DNA of 64,000 nt from Cellvibrio sp. PSBB023 (GTDB taxonomy: Bacteria; Pseudomonadota; Gammaproteobacteria; Pseudomonadales; Cellvibrionaceae): the NCBI RefSeq assembly GCF_002007605.1, contig NZ_CP019799.1, positions 3,016,001-3,080,000 of the forward strand, read 5' to 3'. Under the pieces are notes generated by a model. The model saw only the letters and a list, made by a program, of their open reading frames with translations, was not told where the DNA came from and searched no databases. Below are positions 34,601 to 44,506 of the stretch, one piece after another. Every line of letters starts with the position of its first letter. The stretch's first letter is position 1. Position numbers and translations under genes: made by a program.

Positions 34601-35162
34601 TTAAAAATTCAGGCGCAAACCCAAACCAATTTCTGAGGCTTCTGTTCCCAAACCAACATCTGCTGTTGCTGCAACATTGCGTGCAAACCAGTAGGCAATG
34701 CCGCCACTTAATACAGTGTTGCCATCAAATGCGGTGTGATGCGCGAGTTGCACTTTGGCTTCTACTTGTTGGTTGATAAAACCACGCAGACCTACAGCCG
34801 CAATTAAACCTGAATCGCTGTCGCCGTGATCGATATCAATATTTTCCACACTCAGTGCGCCGTACAAACTGGAATCTGCACCAAACAAGGTGTGGTAACC
34901 AATACCAACACTGATCGCGTTGGAGCCACAGCGATCATCACTTAAATCACTGTAGGAACCCAGCGCAAAAAAATCGCTGTTCAATTCCAGACTGCCGCTC
35001 AAACGCAGACCATCGGCATTGCTACTGCAGTTATCTACATCCTGATTAACAAATTGAATACCGGCGTAGTTGTAACTGATCGGTGAATTTGCCAATGCAT
35101 TTACGGCTGAATAAACCGGCAGCGGCGATAACCATGCTCATCTTTTTCAGTGATGATTTCAT
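34601..35162 (-). pseudogene. Outer-membrane β-barrel protein gene with frameshift after the signal peptide
   Basis: An ATG at 35162 with GGAGAG upstream begins a good signal peptide (MKSSLKKMSMVIAAAGLFS). The frame then breaks near 35104-35108. One added base there would give AGC-GCC-GTA, restoring AVNALA, a signal-peptidase site, and joining the 164-residue mature part that ends in FGLRLNF-like residues (C-terminal Phe, typical of β-barrels). The mature part has alternating strands such as YNYAGIQFVNQ, GSLELNSDFFALGSYS and GIAYWFARNVAATAD. The intact protein would be ~187 residues. It is either a true frameshift or a base error. Confidence 0.7.
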
Positions 35163-35354
35163 AAAAAACTCTCCAGTAAGGTCTTCAAGGGTGATACTAA
35201 TCTGCGCAAATGAACAATTGCTGAATGTGTATTTACCGACATTTTGTGGTGACATTATCTGATGGTTTTTTTAACCGGACAGTGCGCTGGGTCTCGTAAG
35301 ATGACACATTTTTCATCTTATTAAGTCCATGCGCACGCAGTGACGTTTTTTTGC

Positions 35355-36926
35355 TCAATAACCGATTTGCGGAGTACCCAGATCTTCAGTCAATGGTGTA
35401 GCGCACACTTGTAAAATGCGGCGACCTTCCATGCTTTTAATTTGAAATTCATAACCCGCGAGCAGGATTTGCTCATCCACCACAGGCACATGTTGCAATT
35501 GCTCCAGCAATAATCCGGCGAGAGTAAAATAATCGCCGTCGCCGCGTTCCAATTTAATCTGCAACAACTCTTCCACTTGATCGAGTGAAATACTGCCATC
35601 CAGCCACCAGCGGTTGTCGCGGGCGACAGCGAGCGGCTGGTCGTTGGTATCAGCCAATTCACCGGCAATGGCGGCGAGCAGGTCGCCGGTGGTGACCAGG
35701 CCTTTAATACTGCCGTATTCGTCTATCACAATGGCCAGAGGCAAAGGCTCCTGTCGCAGCATTTCCAGCACTTTAAGTGCGCTGGTGCCTTCGGGCACCG
35801 CGAGTGGCGAGAGCGCGAGCTTGGCCAGATCGAGTGGTTGGTTGTCGAGCGCGGCGGTGAGCAGGTCGCGGCTTTGTACAACGCCGAGCAGGTTGTCCAG
35901 TTCATCGCGCGCCACCAGCAGCCGGGTTTGCGGAGTGGTTTTCAGGGTCTCCAACAATTCGGTGGGACTGGCATTGGCATCAACCCAGACAATATCAGGG
36001 CGCGGGGTCATCAGTGATTGCACCGGGCGATCAGACAACTGCAGCACACTGCGAATCATGTTGCGCTCACTGTGCTCAAAGGCTTCATCTTCACCGCGAT
36101 GGGCAGTCATACCGGCAATGTCATCGCCCACTTCGTCAGCGTCACCACGACCACCCAGCAACTTGAGAACGGCCTCGGCCGTGCGATCGCGCAGTGGGCG
36201 CTCACCAATCAGGTGACGGGTGCGGTTGGAGCGCGCCAATTGATTGAATACTTCAATGAGCACCGAGAAGGCGATAGCGCCGTAGAGGTAGCCTTTGGGG
36301 ATATGGAAACCGGCGCCTTCGGCCACCAGGCTGAAACCAATCATCAGCAGGAAGCCCAGGCAGAGCATGACCACCGTAGGGTGGCGGTTGACGAAGTCGG
36401 TGAGCGCCTTGCTCGCCACGATCATAATCATCATGGCGATAATGACCGCAATCATCATGACTTCCACATGCTCCACCATGCCGACGGCGGTGATGACTGC
36501 ATCGAGCGAGAAGACAGCATCCAATACGATAATTTGCGCTACCACCGCCCAGAAGGCGGCGTGTACCTGGCTTTTGCGCTGGGTGATCACCTTGCCTTCA
36601 AGGCGTTCGTGGATTTCGACCGTGGCTTTAAACAGTAGGAATATACCGCCCAGCAGCAAAATCAAATCGCGCCCGGAGAGGGATTTATCAAAAATACTGA
36701 ACAGCGGCTCGGTAAGGGTCACCAGCCAGGAAATGCCCAGCAATAGCAGCAAGCGCATAATCAGCGCCAACCCAAGGCCGATAACCCGCGCCTTATCCCG
36801 CTGATGCGGCGGCAGCTTGTTGGCGAGAATCGCAATGAAGATCAGGTTGTCGATCCCCAGTACAATTTCCAAAATGACCAGTGTTAAGAGTCCCAGCCAG
36901 GCGCCGGGATCAGCCATCCATTCCAC
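35355..36926 (-). CDS. TerC family membrane protein with CBS and CorC/HlyC domains
   Basis: The product is 523 residues from a GTG at 36926 (GAGG 8 bases upstream). The N-terminal half is a TerC-type membrane domain of seven segments, with [24 protein letters not shown] acidic residues and [15 protein letters not shown]. Then come a CBS pair (~310-425) and a CorC/HlyC transporter-associated domain to the end. Relatives are E. coli YoaE and YegH. TerC proteins have been linked to metal (Mn2+) export; the ion here is unknown. It lies 16 bases after the exoD-like gene. Confidence 0.92.
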   Translation of the reverse strand: MEWMADPGAWLGLLTLVILEIVLGIDNLIFIAILANKLPPHQRDKARVIGLGLALIMRLLLLLGISWLVTLTEPLFSIFDKSLSGRDLILLLGGIFLLFKATVEIHERLEGKVITQRKSQVHAAFWAVVAQIIVLDAVFSLDAVITAVGMVEHVEVMMIAVIIAMMIMIVASKALTDFVNRHPTVVMLCLGFLLMIGFSLVAEGAGFHIPKGYLYGAIAFSVLIEVFNQLARSNRTRHLIGERPLRDRTAEAVLKLLGGRGDADEVGDDIAGMTAHRGEDEAFEHSERNMIRSVLQLSDRPVQSLMTPRPDIVWVDANASPTELLETLKTTPQTRLLVARDELDNLLGVVQSRDLLTAALDNQPLDLAKLALSPLAVPEGTSALKVLEMLRQEPLPLAIVIDEYGSIKGLVTTGDLLAAIAGELADTNDQPLAVARDNRWWLDGSISLDQVEELLQIKLERGDGDYFTLAGLLLEQLQHVPVVDEQILLAGYEFQIKSMEGRRILQVCATPLTEDLGTPQIGY

Positions 36927-36942
36927 GTTTAGAACCTCAGAA

Positions 36943-37596
36943 TTAAAACATTCGCTCAATGACCAGCAGGGCGGTTTTAAAAATCACCCAGGCCAAGCCA
37001 CCCAGCAACACCCAACTTGCAATACCGATACCAATACCGGCCAATACACAAACACCATCGCTCTCAATCAATCCCAGGGCTATAAACAATATGCCCAATG
37101 CGGGCATCAGGTTTCCCAAGGGAATGGGCAGCACCAGCAAGAATGCCAACAGCGCACAGAAGGCTCCCAACCATCGTTCGGCATTGCCGGCCGAGAGGAA
37201 GGCTATGCGCGGTTTCATCAGCCGCTCTATGCGGCGCAACCAGGGCACCACTTTATTAATCAGGGCATTGAAATCGGCGGTGGTGAGTGAACTGTCGGCA
37301 ATCCAGCGAGGTAAATACACACGTTGGTGCCCCATGGCCATTTGCACCGCCACAAACAACATGGGTAAGCCGGTAATGGTGGAAACGCCGGGAATACCCA
37401 AAATGGGCAGCGAATTGGGAAGGGCAAAAATCAGCAGGATGAAACCAAAGGAGCGCTGACCAAGCGACTCGGTGATATCGCGAACCCGTACGCGCTCAGC
37501 GTTGAAATTCGCAGCAAAGTCCAATAACAAGGAGGATAAACTGACACTTGAATGACGCGGGGCAGGCAACCCAGGGTCGGGTTCAGGCAAAGACAT
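36943..37596 (-). CDS. ExoD family membrane protein
   Basis: The product is 217 residues with several membrane segments. The block [22 protein letters not shown] residues, [21 protein letters not shown], and the basic region around LPRWI are typical of ExoD (exopolysaccharide synthesis protein). The mechanism of ExoD is unknown. It is the first gene of a likely two-gene unit with the TerC-CBS gene. Confidence 0.87.
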   Translation of the reverse strand: MSLPEPDPGLPAPRHSSVSLSSLLLDFAANFNAERVRVRDITESLGQRSFGFILLIFALPNSLPILGIPGVSTITGLPMLFVAVQMAMGHQRVYLPRWIADSSLTTADFNALINKVVPWLRRIERLMKPRIAFLSAGNAERWLGAFCALLAFLLVLPIPLGNLMPALGILFIALGLIESDGVCVLAGIGIGIASWVLLGGLAWVIFKTALLVIERMF

Positions 37597-37740
37597 TGAG
37601 TGACCAATAGTAACTAAAGTGGGCCGATTCTACTGTAGTCGCGTGACACTGACTAGCGAGCATATTTGTCGTTGCGTAACTTTACCGATAAGGTTGATGA
37701 TGCGCGCCCTATTACCCCTTAAGGCCCGTCGTGCTGACGT

Positions 37741-38934
37741 TTGGAGAGCCACGTGGAGAGACCGGTGGAAAGCCCTGTACAGATTCGTTTTATCAGCACC
37801 ATTCATGATCTGGATGCCACTCGCTGGAACCAGCTCTGCCCGGCCGATTACCCCTTTGTACGCCATGAGTTTCTGGCGGCGCTGGAAGACAGCGGCTGTA
37901 TTACTGCCCGCACTGGCTGGCAAGCCCATCACCTGGTGATAGAGCAGGCGGGGACAGTAATCGCAGCGATGCCGGGGTATATCAAAACCCATTCCTATGG
38001 TGAGTATGTGTTCGACTGGGCCTGGGCGGATGCCTATCGTCGCCACGGGTTGGATTACTATCCCAAGTGGATCAATGCCATCCCCTTTACCCCCTGCCGG
38101 GGGCCACGCCTGCTGGTATCAGCCGACCATAATCCGGCGGACTTGCTGCCCGCCATATTGACCGCATTGGGCGCAGAATCCACAAAGCAGGGTTATTCCG
38201 GCTGGCATTGCCTGTTTCCCGATGAACCGCTCAGTAAGCAGTTACACACCTTGGGGGCCATGCAGCGCCTTGGTTGCCAGTTTCATTGGTTTAATCACGG
38301 CTATGCGTGCTTCGAGGATTTTGTCGCCGCCATGAGTTCGCGCAAGCGCAAGAATATCCTCAAGGAGCGCCGACAGGTACATGAACAGGGGTTTGTATTT
38401 CAGGTGAAAACCGGCCATCAACTCACGGCGGATGATTGGGCGATATTTTATGCGCTCTATCGCACTACCTACCTGAAACGCAGCGGCCACAACGGCTATT
38501 TATCGGCCGCATTTTTCCAGCAAATAGGGGCGACGCTGCCTGAAAACCTGGTGCTGATTTGCGCCAGTAAACGCGATGACGGGGATGAGCGAGTGATTGC
38601 CGCTTCGCTCTTTGTGCGCGATGACACCACACTCTACGGCCGCTACTGGGGCTGCTTTGAGGAATACCAATTCCTGCATTTTGAAACCTGCTATTACCAA
38701 GGCATTGATTTTGCGATCGCCAATGGGTTGCAGCGTTTTGATGGTGGTGCCCAAGGGGAGCACAAAATTGCACGCGGTTTTGAGCCGGTATTGACCTACT
38801 CCAACCACTGGATTCAAGAACCCGGTTTTCGGGCGGCGATCCAGCAATTTCTGGTACAGGAAGCAGAAGGCGTGCGCCAGTACGCAAATGAAGCGGCCAG
38901 CCTGCTGCCGTTTAAAACCATAGTGAGCGAGTAA
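37741..38934 (+). CDS. FemAB-like acyltransferase, PF04339 (DUF482) family
   Basis: The product is ~397 residues. It has the motifs RHEFLAALEDSGC, then EYVFDWAWADAYRRHGLDYYPK, TPCRGPRLL, KRKNILKERR and, late, GRYWGCFEEYQFLHFETCYYQ, all of the PF04339 peptidoglycan-biosynthesis/GNAT-fold family. The substrate is not established. Start choice is uncertain: the frame opens with TTG at 37741 and has a GTG at 37753; no ATG is well placed. It is divergent from exoD. Confidence 0.9.
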   Translation: MESHVERPVESPVQIRFISTIHDLDATRWNQLCPADYPFVRHEFLAALEDSGCITARTGWQAHHLVIEQAGTVIAAMPGYIKTHSYGEYVFDWAWADAYRRHGLDYYPKWINAIPFTPCRGPRLLVSADHNPADLLPAILTALGAESTKQGYSGWHCLFPDEPLSKQLHTLGAMQRLGCQFHWFNHGYACFEDFVAAMSSRKRKNILKERRQVHEQGFVFQVKTGHQLTADDWAIFYALYRTTYLKRSGHNGYLSAAFFQQIGATLPENLVLICASKRDDGDERVIAASLFVRDDTTLYGRYWGCFEEYQFLHFETCYYQGIDFAIANGLQRFDGGAQGEHKIARGFEPVLTYSNHWIQEPGFRAAIQQFLVQEAEGVRQYANEAASLLPFKTIVSE

Positions 38935-38936
38935 TA

Positions 38937-38968
38937 TGTTTCTACTGCCGGCTATGGCAGTAGAAACA
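38937..38968. terminator. Long perfect hairpin after the FemAB-like gene
   Basis: A 13-bp perfect stem (TGTTTCTACTGCC / GGCAGTAGAAACA) with a 6-base loop starts 2 bases after the stop. There is no T run, so it may act as an mRNA end-protector or a weak terminator. Confidence 0.6.
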
Positions 38969-39017
38969 CAATGAAATCTTTCGCAGTTAATGCAGCAGCA
39001 TTCATTCGCCAGCGCAT

Positions 39018-39260
39018 CTAGGCAACTGATATAACTACAGTTTTTTGCACGCCATCTTCTGTAACCTCAATCGAGGAAGAATAGGCAGTGCCCAGTTTTT
39101 GGGCGCTGAGAATAGCGTCAATGTCTATGCCACGGCCGGCCAGCTCGCTAATTGCAGATGCAGGTAACAGTTGGGTGAGTACACTTACCGCGAATGCGGG
39201 AACACCAAAACTGCTTTCCAGCGTTCCGGCAACGAATTTCTCGATTTTGATTTTTGACAT
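39018..39260 (-). CDS. Small conserved-looking protein, function unknown
   Basis: The product is 80 residues from the ATG at 39260, which has AGAGGTG about 7 bases upstream; the longer TTG start would put that site inside the gene. It begins MSKIKIEKFVAG. The middle is amphipathic (SVLTQLLPASAISELAGRGID) and the end is a β-rich EDGVQKTVVISVA. There is no signal peptide or Cys. It is flanked by gaps with no obvious operon partner. Not recognised. Confidence 0.6.
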   Translation of the reverse strand: MSKIKIEKFVAGTLESSFGVPAFAVSVLTQLLPASAISELAGRGIDIDAILSAQKLGTAYSSSIEVTEDGVQKTVVISVA

Positions 39261-39424
39261 GACATACACCTCTATCAACAGCTGGCCTTACCCACTGCAA
39301 AGTGGATACCCTGGAGAAAAATTTGCGGATTTACCAAGAGACCAGAGTTTGTAAGTTGTTGTTTTACAGCGCAAACAATTATCCGTAAAAAAAACAACTC
39401 ACAAACTGCTGCTGAGCGAGTGAA

Positions 39425-40915
39425 TTACACTTTAAAACTATCAATCTGCTTTTTCAGTTCGCCAGTTTCATTAATTAACTGACTGCCACTGTGGTTCACC
39501 ACTTGCGCGTTCTCTACCACATTTTCTGACAAACCGTGGATAGCGGTAATGTTTTTACTCACCTCGTTGGCGACAGAACTCTGCTGATGGGAGGCGCTGG
39601 CGATTTGGTGGTTCATGTCATTAATGGTGCCGATATTGGCGCGGATCTTATCCAGGGCTTCACCCACTTTTGAAGCAGTATCGATGGTTTCACGCGCAGA
39701 GACAGTGCTGGTATTCATGGCCTGATGGGCTTCGTCGGCGGCGCGCTGTAACTGCACAATAATCGATTCAATTTCCTCGGTGGATGAGCGTGTTTTTTGC
39801 GCCAGCGAGCGCACCTCATCGGCCACTACCGCAAACCCGCGCCCCTGCTCACCAGCCCGCGCCGCTTCAATCGCAGCATTCAACGCAAGCAGGTTGGTTT
39901 GTTCGGCGATAGTGCGAATCACCTCCATCACAGAGCCAATATTCACGGAGTTATTTTTTAACACCTGGATTTTCTGCGCCGTGGATTCGATTTGTCCGGT
40001 CAGGCGATTCACATTTTCCAGCGACAGGCTAACAATAGCATTGCCTTCTTCTGCCAAAATACTGGTGGCATTGGTGTGCTCGGCAGTTTCACCGGCGTGG
40101 CGGGCAATCTCAGTGGCCGATGCCGACAGCTCCTCCACCGCCGTGGCCACCAATTCAATTTCACGCAGCTGTTGCGAGGTAGAGTTCACCGTGCTTTCAG
40201 TAGCGCGGCTCATGGTATTGACGTTGACCCGCACCTTGTCATTTACCTGTACCACGTTGCGGATAATGTCGGCGATGTGCTCCATCACCCGGTTAAAGTT
40301 GTGCGCCAAGGCGGCGATTTCATTGCCGCTGTCAGTAGGCAAGCGGCGGGTCAGGTCGCCACCACCGTCGGCGATAGTGGACAGCGAGCGGGTGACTTCA
40401 TCCACCGGCGCCAGCACCAGGCTGCGAATCAGCACATACACCGTAATCAAACTGGCGGCGAGCAACGCCAGCACCGTCAATAAGCTGGTTTTACGCTGAT
40501 CGCTCAGGGCATCGGTCATAGATTGGGTGCTGAAAGCAATGTCATAACTGCCAATAGTATTGCCGCCATACACAATGGGAATGGCTTGGCGGACGATTTG
40601 GCCTTCGCCGCGATCTTCATCAGCAGCCGCGGCCAAGGCTTTGCCGCGATGATCCACAACATTCACCGAGGTGATCAGGGAGGTATTTACCAGCGATTTG
40701 GCAATGGCCTCAATTTGCTGGAAGTCGTAGGCAAACACGGCCTCCAGAATCGAGCTGTTGGCCAGCTCTACCATGGCAGCGGTTTCGGCATCCAGCTTGT
40801 GCCGGAGCTCGTTAGCTGCAATCTGATAATTGGTAAAGGCGACCAATGAGGCAATAGCGGTCATAACCAAAAACAGGAATGTCATTAATTTTGTCAGTAA
40901 GGATTTTTGAACCAT
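39425..40915 (-). CDS. Methyl-accepting chemotaxis protein (chemoreceptor)
   Basis: The product is 496 residues from the ATG at 40915 (AGGGGG 6 bases upstream). It has a first membrane segment at ~8-28, a periplasmic sensor of about 130 residues, a second segment near 165-185, a HAMP domain and a full MCP signalling hairpin. The tip is [18 protein letters not shown], then [15 protein letters not shown]. It relays a ligand signal to CheA/CheW. The ligand is unknown. No cheR/cheB pentapeptide tail is seen. Confidence 0.93.
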   Translation of the reverse strand: MVQKSLLTKLMTFLFLVMTAIASLVAFTNYQIAANELRHKLDAETAAMVELANSSILEAVFAYDFQQIEAIAKSLVNTSLITSVNVVDHRGKALAAAADEDRGEGQIVRQAIPIVYGGNTIGSYDIAFSTQSMTDALSDQRKTSLLTVLALLAASLITVYVLIRSLVLAPVDEVTRSLSTIADGGGDLTRRLPTDSGNEIAALAHNFNRVMEHIADIIRNVVQVNDKVRVNVNTMSRATESTVNSTSQQLREIELVATAVEELSASATEIARHAGETAEHTNATSILAEEGNAIVSLSLENVNRLTGQIESTAQKIQVLKNNSVNIGSVMEVIRTIAEQTNLLALNAAIEAARAGEQGRGFAVVADEVRSLAQKTRSSTEEIESIIVQLQRAADEAHQAMNTSTVSARETIDTASKVGEALDKIRANIGTINDMNHQIASASHQQSSVANEVSKNITAIHGLSENVVENAQVVNHSGSQLINETGELKKQIDSFKV

Positions 40916-41131
40916 GGTTCCCCCTGGAGCACCACACACATCGTAGTTATTGTTTAGCAATTATTGTTGTAACAGCATATTCACTATGGCGGCCAGTGGG
41001 CACCAATCTTGAGCACTAATCACACAGACAAGATTGCGCTCGGCAAGCCATAGATTTGCATTGCCTTGTGAGTATAGACACAGCCCATGGAAGCTGCGCA
41101 AGGGGAAAGGGTTAAATCCAGAAAATGATTA

Positions 41132-41153
41132 AGGCGCCAAGGGGATGGCGCCT
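41132..41153 (-). terminator. Hairpin downstream of ntrC
   Basis: A 7-bp stem (AGGCGCC / GGCGCCT) with an 8-base loop lies 27 bases past the ntrC stop on the minus strand. A TTAATCATTTT stretch follows, so it is a plausible but weak terminator. Confidence 0.5.
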
Positions 41154-41179
41154 GCGGAAAGGATCATACGCGATGTAGA

Positions 41180-42616
41180 TCAGTCGTCGCCGTCGCCATC
41201 CGGGTCATTACCACCGGCCATGCCCAGCTCTTTGAGCTTGCGGGTCAGGGTGTTGCGCCCCCAACCGAGCAGGTTAGCGGCATCGCGCTTACGCCCAGCG
41301 GTGTATTTGAGCGCTGTTTCTATCAAGGCACGCTCAAAGGTTGGTACAGCTTCGCTGAGCAGTTGGTGCTGGCCGCGCGCCAGTGCCTGATCAGCCCAGT
41401 GACGCAAGGCTTTTTCCCAGTCATCCGCCGGTGTAGAGACTTCTTTGTTATCGAGCAATTCTGGCGGCAAGTCCTCGATGTGCACTTCACGCCCAGAGGC
41501 CATGACCGTAATCCAGCGGCAGGTGTTTTCCAACTGGCGCACGTTACCCGGCCATTGCAGGGTGCAGAAATATTCTTCGGTTTCCGGCAGCAACACTTTC
41601 GGGTCGACATTCAATTCGGTCGCCGCTTTGTGCAGGAAGAAACGCGCCAGCTTGGGAATGTCTTCGCGACGGTTGGCGAGTTTGGGGATATGGATGCGGA
41701 TCACGTTGAGGCGATGGAACAAGTCCTCGCGGAAGCGATTGTCCGCCACCAGCGTTTCCAGATTCTGGTGGGTAGCGGCGATGATACGCACATCCACCTT
41801 CACCGGCGTATGGCCGCCCACGCGATAAAACTCACCATCAGCCAATACGCGCAATAAGCGGGTTTGGGTTTCCGCGGGCATATCACCAATTTCATCGAGG
41901 AACAGCGAGCCACCGTTGGCCTGCTCAAAACGCCCCTGGCGCTGTGCGGCAGCGCCGGTAAATGCCCCTTTTTCATGGCCAAACAGCTCGGATTCCATCA
42001 AATCCTTGGGAATCGCCGCCATGTTCAAGGCGATAAAAGGCGCATTGCGGCGCGGACTGTGGCGATGCAGCGCGCGCGCCACCAGCTCTTTACCGGTACC
42101 TGACTGACCGTTGATCAACACCGTAATGTTGGATTGCGACAAGCGGCCAATTGCGCGAAATACTTCCTGCATGGCCGGCGCTTCGCCGATGATTTCGGTA
42201 TTGGTATCCAGCGCCGCCTCGGCACCGTGATCGGTTTTTTGCTCCTGGGCGTGAGCCAGCGCGCGCTGGGTTACAGCGACTGCATCGTCCACATCAAAGG
42301 GTTTGGGCAAGTACTCAAAAGCACCGCCCTGATAGGCCGCCACCGCACTGTCCAGGTCTGAGTGGGCAGTCATGATGATGATGGGAATCTGCGGATGAGT
42401 CGCATGCAGGTTGCCCAGCAGCGTCAGGCCGTCGGTACCGGGCATGCGAATATCGCTGATGATGGCATCAGGCGCATCGCGATTGAGTTGGCTCATGGCG
42501 CTATCGACCGACTCGAACAGGCGCGTCTCTATATGCGCCTGCTGCAGGGCTTTTTCCAGCACCCAGCGAATCGAGCGATCGTCATCGATAATCCAGACTT
42601 TATTAGACTTCTGCAT
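41180..42616 (-). CDS. glnG: Nitrogen regulation response regulator NtrC (GlnG)
   Basis: The product is 478 residues from the ATG at 42616. It has a receiver domain with the phospho-acceptor Asp in ISDIRMPG, and a σ54-activating AAA+ domain with Walker A GQSGTGKE and the σ54-contact loop GAFTGA. A Fis-type HTH lies at the end (RKRDAANLLGWGRNTLTRKL). Phosphorylated by NtrB when nitrogen is short, it activates σ54 promoters such as glnA. Its start overlaps the ntrB end by 14 bases, so translation is coupled. Confidence 0.97.
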   Translation of the reverse strand: MQKSNKVWIIDDDRSIRWVLEKALQQAHIETRLFESVDSAMSQLNRDAPDAIISDIRMPGTDGLTLLGNLHATHPQIPIIIMTAHSDLDSAVAAYQGGAFEYLPKPFDVDDAVAVTQRALAHAQEQKTDHGAEAALDTNTEIIGEAPAMQEVFRAIGRLSQSNITVLINGQSGTGKELVARALHRHSPRRNAPFIALNMAAIPKDLMESELFGHEKGAFTGAAAQRQGRFEQANGGSLFLDEIGDMPAETQTRLLRVLADGEFYRVGGHTPVKVDVRIIAATHQNLETLVADNRFREDLFHRLNVIRIHIPKLANRREDIPKLARFFLHKAATELNVDPKVLLPETEEYFCTLQWPGNVRQLENTCRWITVMASGREVHIEDLPPELLDNKEVSTPADDWEKALRHWADQALARGQHQLLSEAVPTFERALIETALKYTAGRKRDAANLLGWGRNTLTRKLKELGMAGGNDPDGDGDD

Positions 42617-43676
42617 GGTGTGTTTCCATTGGTAAGTAGAGCGAGAAGCGGGTATTGCCCGGCTCGCTATGGCACTCGATGAGGCCATGGTGCTGATGAA
42701 TGAGATGTTGCGAAATGGTCAACCCCAAACCTGTACCCTCGGCACGGCCGGAGATCATGGGGTAGAAAATGTTCTCGATCATGTGCTCGGGAATTCCCGG
42801 GCCGTTGTCGATAATATCGATGCGGCAGATCAAGCCGTGGTGCTTGCGGCCAATGGTGTACTGGCGTTGGATACGGGTGCGCAGTTGAATCACACCGTTA
42901 TCCACCTGCGCCTCGGTCAACGCCTGCATGGCGTTGCGCACTATGTTGAGCAGCGCCTGAATCAGCATTTCCTTGTCGCCCAGCAACTCGGGAATACTGG
43001 GGTCATAGTCGCGCACTATATTAATGGCATCGCGACCTTCGGCTTTGATGATGGTGGCTACCCGCTCAATCGCCTCGTGGATATTGAGCGATTGCCACTG
43101 CGGCAACTGGTTGGGGCCGAGCATGCGATCCACCAGATTGCGCAGGCGATCAGCCTCATCGATGATGATGCTGGTGTATTCGGTCAAACCGCTGTTTGGC
43201 AGTTCGCGCGCCAATAATTGCGCCGCGCCGCGAATCCCGCCCAGCGGGTTTTTAATTTCGTGGGCCATACCGCGAATCAGGTTGCGGCTGGTCTCGTGGG
43301 ACGAGGTGAGCATCTCCTCGCGACTGATACGCAACAGGCGATCAATGGGCTGGATCTCGATAATCAAGCCATCGTGATTGCCAAAGGGAGTCACTGTGTA
43401 GTCCACCGTTACCGAGCCGCCGCTCAGCAAGCGCCATTCGGCATGGCGCTTGGTGTAATGGTTGGCTTGGGTCGCCGCCATTTTGAGCTGGCGATCTGTC
43501 TCGTCGGACTCGTAAAAGAAATAGGTGATAGGTTCGCCGGTGTTGCTTTCGCAACTCATGGCCAGCAGCGCCTCGGCGGCCGGATTCATATGGCAAATCA
43601 ACAAATCCACATCCACCAAAATAATGGCGGTACTGAGGCTATCCAAAATGGGTTTGTAGACGTTGTGCGAGTTCAC
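42603..43676 (-). CDS. glnL: Nitrogen regulation sensor histidine kinase NtrB (GlnL)
   Basis: The product is 357 residues from a GTG at 43676, which has AGGAGAG upstream; an upstream TTG at 43706 is possible. Domains: a PAS domain (~8-115), then HisKA with phospho-His in GMAHEIKNPLGG, then HATPase with NIVRNAMQAL, DNGPGIP and GTGLGLTI. No membrane segment is present, as expected for the cytoplasmic NtrB controlled by PII. It lies directly before ntrC. Confidence 0.96.
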   Translation of the reverse strand: MNSHNVYKPILDSLSTAIILVDVDLLICHMNPAAEALLAMSCESNTGEPITYFFYESDETDRQLKMAATQANHYTKRHAEWRLLSGGSVTVDYTVTPFGNHDGLIIEIQPIDRLLRISREEMLTSSHETSRNLIRGMAHEIKNPLGGIRGAAQLLARELPNSGLTEYTSIIIDEADRLRNLVDRMLGPNQLPQWQSLNIHEAIERVATIIKAEGRDAINIVRDYDPSIPELLGDKEMLIQALLNIVRNAMQALTEAQVDNGVIQLRTRIQRQYTIGRKHHGLICRIDIIDNGPGIPEHMIENIFYPMISGRAEGTGLGLTISQHLIHQHHGLIECHSEPGNTRFSLYLPMETHHAEV

Positions 43677-43812
43677 CAGCGCTTGCTCTCCTGAACGCCC
43701 TGACAATGGGCACCTTGGCTACTGCAAAAACCAAACCAAGTTAGCAATCGGCGTGATCCCGCGAATTTAGCCCCAAAAACTATCCATTATGGTGAATAGT
43801 GGGGCAAGCATA

Positions 43813-43827
43813 GCACCAAAATAGTGC
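43813..43827. promoter_or_regulatory. NtrC-binding dyad upstream of ntrB
   Basis: GCACCAAAATAGTGC matches the enterobacterial NtrC consensus GCACC-N5-GGTGC at 9 of 10 fixed positions. It lies 137 bases ahead of the chosen ntrB start and just past the stop of the DUF4124 gene. It also sits in a CCAAAATAG / CTATTTTGG hairpin (43816-43838). Autoregulation of ntrBC by NtrC would follow from known biology. Confidence 0.6.
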
Positions 43828-43829
43828 AT

Positions 43830-44366
43830 CTATTTTGGCGTGGGCTTTGGCGGGGCATTCTTTTTAACAACGGTGCGAATTACATTAACAATCACCGGGG
43901 GAGAGATGCCCAATGATTGCCCATTCGCATCAATTGCCTCAACCACCAGGGTGTGTGTGCCACGAGGCACATCCTTCACAATAATATTGCTCATGGTGGT
44001 CTCTTCCAGCAGCTCGCCGTTCATGAAATACACCAGCAAATGCCCCTCCTCCAGAGAAGGCTGCAACACTGCGGCAATGGCCAAATCGCGCTGACCTACG
44101 GGAATAGTGACATCGGAGCGGGGGCTGATAATGTCAATTTTGTACTCGACCCGAGCCGGGCGCGAGTCAAACGACGAGGCGGGAGAGGAATCAGGCAACG
44201 GCTGGGCACCGGGCACTGTATTTAGCCCGCGCAGCTCCACTTTTTCGGCATTTTCCGTTTTGGGCTTATCGGTATAAACCGTTCGCCCATCTTTATCGAC
44301 GGTTTTGTAAATCTCCGCCACGGCCAGCGGGGCAAGCAGTAGTAACAAAAGCCAGAAGGCGCGCAT
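43830..44366 (-). CDS. Periplasmic DUF4124 domain protein
   Basis: The product is 178 residues with a signal peptide (cleavage near LAVA). The DUF4124 pattern IYKTVDKDGRTVYTDKP follows directly. The C-terminal part (~65-165) is a β-sandwich with DIISPRSDVTIPVGQRDL and GTHTLVVEAIDANGQ. A gene of this family lies between glnA and ntrB in Pseudomonas as well. The role in nitrogen control, if any, is unknown. A terminator separates it from glnA. Confidence 0.88.
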   Translation of the reverse strand: MRAFWLLLLLLAPLAVAEIYKTVDKDGRTVYTDKPKTENAEKVELRGLNTVPGAQPLPDSSPASSFDSRPARVEYKIDIISPRSDVTIPVGQRDLAIAAVLQPSLEEGHLLVYFMNGELLEETTMSNIIVKDVPRGTHTLVVEAIDANGQSLGISPPVIVNVIRTVVKKNAPPKPTPK

Positions 44367-44419
44367 TGCTCTCTCCCTTTCGATTGATTTGCCCTAGGTT
44401 ACTCGCGCAGCGCCCAAAG

Positions 44420-44453
44420 AAAAAGCCCGCCCCCTTGCGGGTGCGGGCTTTTT
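44420..44453. terminator. Bidirectional terminator after glnA
   Basis: An outer 11-bp stem (AAAAAGCCCGC / GCGGGCTTTTT) encloses a small CCC/GGG hairpin. It lies 54 bases past the glnA stop and keeps glnA separate from the downstream DUF4124-ntrBC genes. Confidence 0.9.
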
Positions 44454-44506
44454 CACAGATTGCCAGCGCCGGGCGCCAGCAGATCCAGGTGACTTACACG
44501 CAGCTC

